Assembly (NCBI RefSeq): GCF_029855045.1
Contig: NZ_CP123228.1
Coordinates: 4,650,001 to 4,714,000 of the forward strand
Source: Piscinibacter sp. XHJ-5
GTDB lineage: Bacteria; Pseudomonadota; Gammaproteobacteria; Burkholderiales; Burkholderiaceae_C
DNA: 64,000 bases
Reading direction: 5' to 3'
A program made the position numbers and the translations under genes. The notes beneath the pieces were generated by a model that was not told the origin of the DNA, made no database searches, and saw nothing but the letters and a program-made list of their open reading frames with translations. This document shows positions 33,386-41,465 of this stretch, in pieces. Every line of letters starts with the position of its first letter. Position 1 is the stretch's first letter.

Positions 33386-36300
33386 ATGAGCACGACACCG
33401 CAACGGCTTCGAACGGGCTTGCGCCGCCACGTGCTGTGCATCTTGTTCGTCTGCGCAGCCGCCTGGCTGCCATCGCATGCGGCGCCATCGTGGTCGGGTG
33501 AAGGAGCGGACTGCGCGGGTCTGCTGAGTCCCGAACAGCGCTGGGCCTGGGTGCGGCATCCCCGGAACCCGCTCCGCGCGGTGCTGCTGATCGACGACGG
33601 GCGCCTGATGCCGCTGCGTGTCGACCGCGAGGCCGTCTCCCTCTCCGGGTCGTGGCCCCTGGCCGACTGCCGCATCGAGGCGGTGCCTCCGCCCACGCTG
33701 ACACTGGCGCTGCCCGATGCGGCAGCGGCGGCACTGGTCGACGCGGTGACCGATGCGCCGAGTGCCGAGGAAGCCGCTGCCCGGCCCGGTGGGCTGGCGC
33801 AGCGAGAAGCACATTGGCGCCAGGCCGAAGAACGCCTGCGTCCCCTGCTGGACGACCAGCCCCAGACGCCGGTGTCGGCAGCGCTGCTGCAGCGCTTGCA
33901 GGCCCTGGTGTCGGAGGCGGCGATTGCAGCCGGCGGTGACAACGATGCACAGCCGCTTCAACGTCGCTGGCAGGCGCTGCGCGAGAGGCTGGGTCCGGAT
34001 TCCGCTGCGACGCTGGAGGCATTGATCGAGCTGGCCGCGGCCTGCATCGAACTCGAGCGACCGGGCGACAGCTTCGCCGCGCTCGATCCCGACATGGCGG
34101 TCCTGCGCCAGGCGAAGACCCTTCCCCGGCGCCAGACGCTGCGCGCCGAGCTGCTCCACGTTCGCGCCTTGTCCAACCTGCACGGGGCCGCTCGCGCGCT
34201 GCCTGCCGCCTCGGCCTTGGTTGCCGCCGCACAAGCGGCATTGCCGCCGGGTGACCTGACGCGTTGGGACTGCGAATTCATGCTGGCGCGGGTGCTGATC
34301 GGCGCCGGGCGCCGGGAACAGGCGGCCGCCCTGCTCGAACGCTTGGCGACCGGGTTGACCGAGCCCGCCTCGCGACGCGCCGGGCTGCTGCATGACCGAC
34401 TGGCCGTGGCCTATCTGTCCATCGGACGCCTGTCAGAAGGGCTGCTCGCCACGCAGCGCAGCTACCTGCTCACGATCGAGCTCGTCGGGGCCGACCACCC
34501 TGACGGACTGCGCGCCATCAACAACTACGCGAACAACCTGCGCCAGATCGGCGACCTCGAAGCGGCCGAACCGTTCGCCCGCCAGGCCTTCGAGGGCTAT
34601 CGCCGTCGCTATGGCGACGGCCACAGCGTCGCACTCATCTCCGGGCGCAGCCTATCGCTGGTGCTGGGCGAGCTGCACCAGCCCATGCAGGCGCTGGCGG
34701 TGATCGAACCCCAGCTGGCCGCCGCGCAACGCCGGCTGCCTGCCGACGACCCACAGCTGCTCAACACGCGCATCCATCACGTCGAACTGCTCGACCTCGT
34801 CGATCGACATGCCGACGCGGTGGCGGTGGGCGAGGCCCTGCTGGCGCCGGTCGAGCGCCGTTTCGGCAGCGAGGGCGAGCTCACGATCGTCGCCTACACG
34901 CTGGTCGCCGGTGCCGCAGCCGGTGCCGGTGACCGGGAACGCGCGCGTCGGCTTCTGGATGACGCGGTCGAGCGCATCGCCCGCATCGACGATCAGCGTC
35001 GCGCCCTCGCGTTGCTCGACGTCGCCGCGCGCGCCGCCGAACGCGTGGGCGATCCGGTGCGACACGAGGCGCTGCTGGCCCGCTTCGTCGACCTCGCGGA
35101 ACGTGCCGACCGCTCGGGACTCTCCGAGGACACTGCCTCCTGGGTCCAGCAGTTCCGGGCAGCGCCGCATTTGCGATGGGTCGTCATGCGCGCGGAGCGT
35201 GGCGAGACGGAAGCGGCATTCGACCTCAGCGAGCGCTTCAAGGGTCGCGTCCTGCTGGCCACCCTGGGCAGGGTGGCCGGCGACGCCAGCCCGGTCCTGC
35301 CCGAAAAGGTGCGGCGAGAACTGGCCGACGCCCGCCTGCGAATCCGCACGGCCGAGGCGGAAGCCGCGGCGGCAACCGAGCTCGGCGCGCGCATCGCGGC
35401 CGGTGCGCGCAGGGAAGCGGCGTCACAGGACTATCTCGCGCTGCGCAAGCGCGTTCAGCGCGAGAACCCGCGCTTTGCCGCGGTGTCCGATGCGCCGGTG
35501 CTGACGGCGGGCGATGTTCCGCGCCTGTTGACGCCTGGCGCCTGTCTGTTGAGCTTCGTCATGGCGGAAGCTCACGCCGGCGTGTTCGTGCTCGCGCCTG
35601 GGCAACCCATTCGCTGGCTGACCCTGCCGCCGCCGAAGTCCATCGACGCGTGGGTCCAACGGGCCCGCGATGCCTGGTCCACTCCTGCCGGCGCCAACGG
35701 CGAGGCCGCATTCGAGGAGCTGGCCCGAGTGCTCGAGCCCGCCGTGAAGGCCTGCCCGCGTCGAACCCGACGGCTGATCCTGTCGCCCGACGGAGCGCTG
35801 GCGCTCCTGCCCTTCGAACCGCTGGCGATCGGCGGTCGTCGACTCGTCGAGCGCTACGACATCAGCTACGTTCAGTCGTTCTCGGTGTTCGGTGTGCTGC
35901 AACGCCGGCAGCCCCCACCGGTCGGGCAGCGCGCGCTGCTGGGCGTCGGCGCACCCAGCTTCGCCGCCGATGCCGAGGCCGGATCGGTCCATCGGAACCT
36001 GCCGGCGGCGGCTGTCCGGTCGGCCGCGCAGAACGCCGCCGTGGCGACACTGGCACAGGATCCTCAAGCGGCGCGCAGAGCGTTCGACGCCATGGGCATG
36101 CGCTGGTCGCCGCTGCCCGGGGCCGAACGGGAGCTCAGGCAGGTTGCTCGGCTCTTCCCTGCCGCGGCGCTGTTGACGGGCGACGAGGCCTCGGAGGAGC
36201 GACTCGCGAAGCTCAACACAAGCGGAGCGCTGTCACGCTTCCGATACCTGCTCTTCGCCACGCACGGCTTCCTGTCGTACACGCATCCCTCGTTGTCGTC

Positions 36301-36676
36301 GATCGTGCTGCGCCAGCCGGGCACGCTCCAGCACGATGGCTACCTGACGGCCGCCGAGCTGCCGCTGTACCGCCTGGACAGCGAGCTTGCCGTGCTGTCG
36401 GCGTGCGAGACGGGTGTCGGCCCGGTGCGTGCAGGCAGCGGCGTGATGGGGTTGCCGCTGGCGCTGATGGCGGCTGGCAACCGCCACACGGTGGTCTCGT
36501 TGTGGAGCGTGCCGGACCGCAGCACGGCGGAGCTCATTCCCAGGATGTTCCGCCATCTGCGCCAGGGTGCGACGCCGGCCGTGGCACTGTCGCGCGCCAA
36601 GCGCGAGCTCGCGCGACAAGCCTCGTACGTCGACCCTCTGCACTGGGCGGGCTTCGTGCTCTACGGCGCGCAATAG
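33386..36676 (+). CDS. TPR-containing CHAT domain protein (caspase-like protease)
   Basis: A 1096-residue exported protein. A signal peptide (L-C-I-L-F-V-C-A-A-A-W-L-P-S-H-A) is followed by a beta segment, then TPR-type helical repeats (about 200-620, for example N-N-Y-A-N-N-L-R-Q-I-G-D-L-E-A-A-E-P). The C-terminal 350 residues are a CHAT domain. The likely caspase-type dyad is His960 in F-A-T-H-G-F and Cys1007 in L-S-A-C-E-T-G. CHAT proteins are separase/caspase relatives, and some are activated in defence or signalling complexes. ATG 33386 has GAGGG upstream. The neighbour kinase is divergent. Confidence 0.9.
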   Translation: MSTTPQRLRTGLRRHVLCILFVCAAAWLPSHAAPSWSGEGADCAGLLSPEQRWAWVRHPRNPLRAVLLIDDGRLMPLRVDREAVSLSGSWPLADCRIEAVPPPTLTLALPDAAAAALVDAVTDAPSAEEAAARPGGLAQREAHWRQAEERLRPLLDDQPQTPVSAALLQRLQALVSEAAIAAGGDNDAQPLQRRWQALRERLGPDSAATLEALIELAAACIELERPGDSFAALDPDMAVLRQAKTLPRRQTLRAELLHVRALSNLHGAARALPAASALVAAAQAALPPGDLTRWDCEFMLARVLIGAGRREQAAALLERLATGLTEPASRRAGLLHDRLAVAYLSIGRLSEGLLATQRSYLLTIELVGADHPDGLRAINNYANNLRQIGDLEAAEPFARQAFEGYRRRYGDGHSVALISGRSLSLVLGELHQPMQALAVIEPQLAAAQRRLPADDPQLLNTRIHHVELLDLVDRHADAVAVGEALLAPVERRFGSEGELTIVAYTLVAGAAAGAGDRERARRLLDDAVERIARIDDQRRALALLDVAARAAERVGDPVRHEALLARFVDLAERADRSGLSEDTASWVQQFRAAPHLRWVVMRAERGETEAAFDLSERFKGRVLLATLGRVAGDASPVLPEKVRRELADARLRIRTAEAEAAAATELGARIAAGARREAASQDYLALRKRVQRENPRFAAVSDAPVLTAGDVPRLLTPGACLLSFVMAEAHAGVFVLAPGQPIRWLTLPPPKSIDAWVQRARDAWSTPAGANGEAAFEELARVLEPAVKACPRRTRRLILSPDGALALLPFEPLAIGGRRLVERYDISYVQSFSVFGVLQRRQPPPVGQRALLGVGAPSFAADAEAGSVHRNLPAAAVRSAAQNAAVATLAQDPQAARRAFDAMGMRWSPLPGAERELRQVARLFPAAALLTGDEASEERLAKLNTSGALSRFRYLLFATHGFLSYTHPSLSSIVLRQPGTLQHDGYLTAAELPLYRLDSELAVLSACETGVGPVRAGSGVMGLPLALMAAGNRHTVVSLWSVPDRSTAELIPRMFRHLRQGATPAVALSRAKRELARQASYVDPLHWAGFVLYGAQ

Positions 36677-36875
36677 CAATCAGCCGGACAGCGCGGCCGG
36701 CCCTTGCGGCGGCACACCGGCCCGGCCTGATGACGCCGGCATCGACGCGACGCGGATCGATCGCAGCGGGTCCTTCGCTGGCGCACGCCCCCTCGTTCTC
36801 GGGACGGCCCCGACGCGTCCCCGCCCGTGCCTGCTTCGTAGGTGACGGCTGGACCCTCTTGCCGCGACCCGCTCC

Positions 36876-38030
36876 ATGTCCGTACCCCGCACCGACCCTC
36901 GCGCCTCCATGGCGCGGCGACTCCCGCGCGCCGTGCAGCCGCTCCTCACCTGGCTCACCGGCCGACCTGCGCCCGGCGAGCGGGCGCGCGCACGCGCCCC
37001 GTGGACCTTCCTGCTCGAGGCGCAGGCCTGGACCGTGCTCGGCCTGCTGGTCGGCGCCGTGGGCTTCGCGGTCCACGGCCTCGCCTCGGCCGCGCTGATC
37101 GCGCTCTCGCTGGTGATGACGACCGCCGGCGTGAGCCTGTTCCAGATCGCGGTGTTCCACCGGTGTGCGCACGGCCAGCTTTTCGCCGATCGCCATCGCA
37201 ACCGGCTCGTCGGCCGGCTGGTCTCCGCGCTCCTGGTGTTCAGGCACTTCGACCGCTACCGGCACGAGCACATGCGTCACCACAACGTGCGCACCCTCCT
37301 CACCGAGGCGGACGAGTTCACCGACTTCGTGCTCGGCCTGTGCCGGCTGGAGCCGCAAATGCCCAAGCGGCAGCTCTGGCGCCGCGTGCTGACGAGCCTG
37401 GTGTCGCCGCGCTTCCACGCCCGCTTCCTGCTGCGCCGGGCGCAGATGTCGTGGATGTCGGGAGACGGCCTGCACGACACGGTGGGCGTGTCGCTCTGGG
37501 CGCTGACTGCGGCAGGATGCGCGGCGGCAGGGTGGCTGACACCGTTCCTCGTGCTCTGGGTGCTGCCGGTGACGCTGCTGCTGCAGCTGACCACCGTCGG
37601 ACGCATCCTCATCGAGCACCGCTTTCCCGATGCGGCGCATGCCGGCGACCGGGACAAGGCGTTCCTGTGCCGCGCCACGCTCGGGGTGTTCCCCGGTTCC
37701 GCGCCGCCGGTTCACGACACCGCCACGCTGCGCGGCCTGCTCGCCTGGACCGGCTGGTGGGCCGACATGCTGACCGTGCAACTGCTGGTTCGCATGGTGG
37801 TGCTGGTCGCGGATGCGCCATGCCACGACTTCCATCACCGCCGGCCCTCTTCGCCACGCTGGACCGAGTACGCGCACGCGCGGCAGGACGACCCGGATGC
37901 CGGCTGCCCCGGCTATCCGATGAACTATGGCGAGACCTGGGGTCTGTTCCGCGCGATCGACGAGAACCTGGCGGCGTTGTCGCGCCTGCCGCGCGAGGCG
38001 ATCCCTTCATCAGCGCGAGGTGTACGCTAG
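36876..38030 (+). CDS. membrane fatty acid desaturase family protein
   Basis: A 384-residue integral membrane protein with three His boxes of the desaturase/hydroxylase superfamily: H-R-C-A-H-G, H-E-H-M-R-H-H-N and C-H-D-F-H-H-R. These bind a di-iron centre that oxidises acyl or carotenoid-like chains. Membrane segments flank them (about 48-88 and 205-245). An N-terminal basic tail precedes. It belongs to the broad family; the substrate is not readable. Start ATG 36876, 199 bases after the CHAT gene. Confidence 0.85.
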   Translation: MSVPRTDPRASMARRLPRAVQPLLTWLTGRPAPGERARARAPWTFLLEAQAWTVLGLLVGAVGFAVHGLASAALIALSLVMTTAGVSLFQIAVFHRCAHGQLFADRHRNRLVGRLVSALLVFRHFDRYRHEHMRHHNVRTLLTEADEFTDFVLGLCRLEPQMPKRQLWRRVLTSLVSPRFHARFLLRRAQMSWMSGDGLHDTVGVSLWALTAAGCAAAGWLTPFLVLWVLPVTLLLQLTTVGRILIEHRFPDAAHAGDRDKAFLCRATLGVFPGSAPPVHDTATLRGLLAWTGWWADMLTVQLLVRMVVLVADAPCHDFHHRRPSSPRWTEYAHARQDDPDAGCPGYPMNYGETWGLFRAIDENLAALSRLPREAIPSSARGVR

Positions 38031-38137
38031 GCCTCGCCAAAGGCGGTACAACCCTGACCGCGCCGGGGCGAAATGCGGTGAAGGCCATGCGCCTCCTGCC
38101 AGCCCTGGACACATCGCGCAATGAATGGAGACCTGTC

Positions 38138-38983
38138 ATGGCACCCAAGCGCATTGCCCTGCTTCTTGCCGGCCCCGCATTCCTGCTGGCCGCTTGCCAA
38201 TCGATGTGGCAATCCTCTTCTGCGCCAGGCAGGAACGCCGGCGTGGAGCGGCTCTACATCCTGAACTGCGGCGAGGGCGTTGCCGGCGACATTTCACGTT
38301 GGTCGCCCGGGGTGAACGTCGGGAAGTCGATGGACTTCGTCGACAGCTGCTACCTGATCAAGCACCGCGAAGGCTGGCTGCTGTGGGACACCGGCGTGGC
38401 CGACGCGATCGCCGCCATGCCGGATGGCCAGCGTCCGGCCGATCCCCGCGCGACCCACTGGCGCCGTCCGAAGACGCTTGCGGCCCAACTCCAGCAACTG
38501 GGCGTGAAGCCCTCCGACATCAAGTACGTCGCGTTGTCGCACAGCCATCCCGATCACAGCGGCAACCTGGCGATGTTCCCGCGGTCGATGCTGCTGGTGC
38601 AAAAGGCCGAGTACGACTGGCCCACGACGAGCGGCCCGCGCTTCCAGCCGGGCCTGCCCGTGACCCCCATCGAGGGTGATCACGACGTGTTCGGCGACGG
38701 CAGCGTGACGCTCGTCGCCACTGCGGGTCACACACCGGGCCATCAATCGCTGCTGGTCAAGCTGCCGAAGACCGGCGCGGTGCTGCTCTCGGGCGATGCG
38801 GTCCACTTCAAGGACAACTGGGACAACCGCCGCGTACCGGACATCAACTTCAACAAGGAGCAGACCGCCGCCTCCATGCAGCGACTGGCCGACATCATGG
38901 CCAAGGAAAAGTCCCAGCTCTGGATCAATCACGACAAGGCGCAGCGGGATGGACAAAGGCTGTCGCCCGGCTTCTACGAGTGA
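38138..38983 (+). CDS. lipoprotein metallo-beta-lactamase-fold hydrolase (lactonase-like)
   Basis: A 281-residue MBL-fold hydrolase. The N-terminus has a lipobox (L-L-A-A-C), so it is probably anchored to the membrane. Zinc ligands are H-S-H-P-D-H, T-A-G-H-T-P-G-H and S-G-D-A-V-H. The arrangement resembles N-acyl-homoserine-lactonases of the AiiA/AttM branch, which open lactone rings, but a different hydrolysis is possible. ATG 38138 has GGAG 7 bases upstream. Confidence 0.85.
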   Translation: MAPKRIALLLAGPAFLLAACQSMWQSSSAPGRNAGVERLYILNCGEGVAGDISRWSPGVNVGKSMDFVDSCYLIKHREGWLLWDTGVADAIAAMPDGQRPADPRATHWRRPKTLAAQLQQLGVKPSDIKYVALSHSHPDHSGNLAMFPRSMLLVQKAEYDWPTTSGPRFQPGLPVTPIEGDHDVFGDGSVTLVATAGHTPGHQSLLVKLPKTGAVLLSGDAVHFKDNWDNRRVPDINFNKEQTAASMQRLADIMAKEKSQLWINHDKAQRDGQRLSPGFYE

Positions 38984-39058
38984 ACCGGCCGCTCGACCCG
39001 GGCCTCGTCGCGCACACGGCGCGGGTAACATGGTCGCTCCTTGTCCGAGGGCCCGGCC

Positions 39059-39880
39059 ATGCCGCTGCGTGAAAGCCTTCTCGTCCGCAACAACGTGCGA
39101 GTCGCCGGCGTGCCCGACGGCCCGCCCATGGTGTTCGCCCACGGCTTCGGCTGCGACCAGAACATGTGGCGCTTCGTCGAGCCCGACTTTGCATCTCGCT
39201 ACCGCACGGTGCTGTTCGACTACGTCGGCTGCGGCAACTCCGACCGCGGCGCGTTCCAGGCCTCGCGCTACGACCATCTCGAAGGCTATGCCCAGGACCT
39301 CCTCGAGGTCTGCGAGACGCTGGACCTGCACGACGCCGTGCTGGTCGCGCATTCGGTGAGTTGCATGATCGGCCTGCTGGCGGCGATCCGGCAGCCGTCG
39401 CGCTTTTCCAAGCTCGTGATGGTGGCGCCGTCGCCCCGCTACCTCAACGACGGCGCCTACGTCGGCGGCTTCGAGCGCAACGACATCGAGAGCCTGCTCG
39501 GCCTGATGGACCACAACTACATCGGATGGGCAGGCGCGCTGGCGCCGATGGTGATGGCCAACCCCGACCAACCCGAACTCGCCGCGGAACTGGAGCAGAG
39601 CTTCTGCTCCACCGATCCGGTGGCGGCCCGGGTCTTCGCGCGCGCCACCTTCTTCGCCGACAACCGCGACGACCTCCCGCGTGCGCCGGTGCCCTCGCTG
39701 ATCCTGCAGGTGCGCGACGACGCGATCGCCCCGCTGGCGGTGGGCGAGTACCTCGCGCGGTACCTGCCGCAGTCTGAATTGGTGGTGCTGGACGCAACCG
39801 GTCACTGCCCGCACATGAGCCACCCCGCGCTGACCATCGCGGCGATGGAACGATCGCTGGGGCCCCCGCGTGCCGGTTGA
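39059..39880 (+). CDS. rsbQ: RsbQ-like alpha/beta hydrolase
   Basis: A 273-residue hydrolase that matches Bacillus RsbQ in long stretches: F-A-H-G-F-G-C-D-Q, V-L-F-D-Y-V-G-C-G-N-S-D, F-C-S-T-D-P-V-A-A-R and G-H-C-P-H-M-S-H-P. The triad is Ser99 in A-H-S-V-S, Asp at 220/221 and His249. In Bacillus, RsbQ works with the PAS phosphatase RsbP to signal energy stress. Here the next gene overlaps by 11 bases and encodes a PAS hybrid histidine kinase, so the partner domain is conserved and the output differs. ATG 39059 has GAGGG upstream. Confidence 0.92.
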   Translation: MPLRESLLVRNNVRVAGVPDGPPMVFAHGFGCDQNMWRFVEPDFASRYRTVLFDYVGCGNSDRGAFQASRYDHLEGYAQDLLEVCETLDLHDAVLVAHSVSCMIGLLAAIRQPSRFSKLVMVAPSPRYLNDGAYVGGFERNDIESLLGLMDHNYIGWAGALAPMVMANPDQPELAAELEQSFCSTDPVAARVFARATFFADNRDDLPRAPVPSLILQVRDDAIAPLAVGEYLARYLPQSELVVLDATGHCPHMSHPALTIAAMERSLGPPRAG

Positions 39881-41405
39881 CCCCGTCGCCGCTTCGGCAC
39901 GGTCCCTCGCCCACGTTCCGTGCGGCCTGCTGTCGTTCAGCGACGACGGGACAGTCCGCCACGCCAACGCCTGCCTGCATGGATGGCTCGACGCGCCGCC
40001 AGGCGAGCTCGTCGGCATGAACGTCGAGCGGCTGCTGACGCCTGCTTCGCGCATCTTCCACAGCACGCACTTCTTTCCGCTGCTCAAGCTCCACGGCCGA
40101 GCCGACGAGATCCACCTGGAGCTGCGCGGCATGGCCGGCAACGACCTGCCGGTACTGGCCAGCGCGGTGCGCGAGACCGCGGACGGCGAGGCGCTCAACC
40201 ACTGCGCGCTGATCACGATGGTGCGGCGGCGAGAGTTCGAGGCGGCGCTGGTCCACGCGCGGCGCGCGGCCGAAGCCGCCACCGCCGCGAAGGACGAATT
40301 CCTCGCGGTCGTCTCGCACGAGCTGCGCACGCCGCTGAGCGCCATCGTCGGCTGGGTGCGGCTTGCGCGCTCGGGCAAGCTCGATGCAACGATGCTGCAG
40401 CGCGCGATGGACACCATCGACCGCAACGCGCAGATGCAGGCACAGCTGATCGAGGACCTGCTCGACGTGTCGCGCATCGTGAGCGGCAAGCTGCGCATCA
40501 GCCCGCGTGCGATCGACCTGCCGCCGGTGGTCGAAGCGGCGATCGACACCTCGCGGCCGGCAGCGCAGGCCAAGGGCGTGGAGCTGATCGTGCGCGTCGA
40601 CCGCGACGCCGGCATCGTGCACGCCGACCCCGCGCGCATGCAGCAGATCGTCTGGAACCTGGTCGCCAACGCGATCAAGTTCACGCCCAAGGGCGGGCGG
40701 GTGCAGGTCGAGCTGGTGCGCGCCAGCTCGCGGGCGCGGGTGCGCGTGGCCGACACCGGCCGCGGCATCGAGCCGGCCCAGCTGCCCTACCTGTTCGACC
40801 GCTTCTGGCAGGCCGACGCCGCGCTGCAGCGCGAGCACGGCGGCCTGGGACTGGGGCTGTCGATCTGCAAGAGCCTGGTCGAGCTGCATGGCGGCTCGAT
40901 CCGCGCCGAGAGCAACGGACTGGGGGCGGGGTCCGTGTTCACGGTGGACATCCCGCTCGCGGTGGCCACCGCCGGCGTCGCGGGCCTGCCGCCCGACCAC
41001 GCGCAGGCCGAGGCCGAGTCGCCACTGGCCGGCTTGCGCGTGCTGGTCGTCGACGATGAGGCCGATGCGCGCGGGTTGATGAAGATGCTGCTGGCCGGCG
41101 CGGGCGCCGATTGCGAGACCGCGTCGACCGTCGACGAGGGCCTGGAGGCGGTGGTGCGGCAGCGGCCGCATGCCGTGGTGTCCGACATCGGCATGTCAGG
41201 CAAGGACGGCTTCGACTTCATCCGCGCGCTGCGCACCGACCCGCGTTATGCCGCGGTCGGGCCGACCGCGATCGCCGTCACCGGCATGGCGCGCGCCCAG
41301 GATCGCGTGAACCTGCTGCGCGCCGGCTTCCAGGCGCTGCTGGTCAAGCCGGTGGAGCCGGCGGAAGTCGTGGCGATGGTGGCAGCGCTGACGCGGCGGG
41401 GATAG
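39870..41405 (+). CDS. PAS hybrid histidine kinase, RsbQ partner
   Basis: A 511-residue protein. A PAS domain (about 10-115) is followed by a HisKA with phospho-accepting His150 in V-V-S-H-E-L-R-T-P and a HATPase (N-A-I-K-F-T, D-T-G-R-G-I, G-L-G-L-G-L-S). The C-terminal receiver (about 392-510) has Asp439 as phosphoacceptor and a V-K-P loop. It lacks membrane segments, so sensing is cytoplasmic. It starts at GTG 39870 inside the end of the RsbQ gene, so the two are translationally linked. An RsbQ product probably feeds the PAS pocket. The target regulator is not in the window. Confidence 0.92.
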   Translation: MPVDPVAASARSLAHVPCGLLSFSDDGTVRHANACLHGWLDAPPGELVGMNVERLLTPASRIFHSTHFFPLLKLHGRADEIHLELRGMAGNDLPVLASAVRETADGEALNHCALITMVRRREFEAALVHARRAAEAATAAKDEFLAVVSHELRTPLSAIVGWVRLARSGKLDATMLQRAMDTIDRNAQMQAQLIEDLLDVSRIVSGKLRISPRAIDLPPVVEAAIDTSRPAAQAKGVELIVRVDRDAGIVHADPARMQQIVWNLVANAIKFTPKGGRVQVELVRASSRARVRVADTGRGIEPAQLPYLFDRFWQADAALQREHGGLGLGLSICKSLVELHGGSIRAESNGLGAGSVFTVDIPLAVATAGVAGLPPDHAQAEAESPLAGLRVLVVDDEADARGLMKMLLAGAGADCETASTVDEGLEAVVRQRPHAVVSDIGMSGKDGFDFIRALRTDPRYAAVGPTAIAVTGMARAQDRVNLLRAGFQALLVKPVEPAEVVAMVAALTRRG

Positions 41406-41465
41406 GCCGCAGGGGCTGGGGCGCCGCTGCCGGGTCGCGAACGCGCGCGACACGACAATGCGCCC

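Noticed and set aside
38294..40768. Reverse-strand frame of about 824 codons across the MBL, RsbQ and kinase genes
   Set aside because: It crosses three well-identified genes and has low-complexity composition without recognisable domains.
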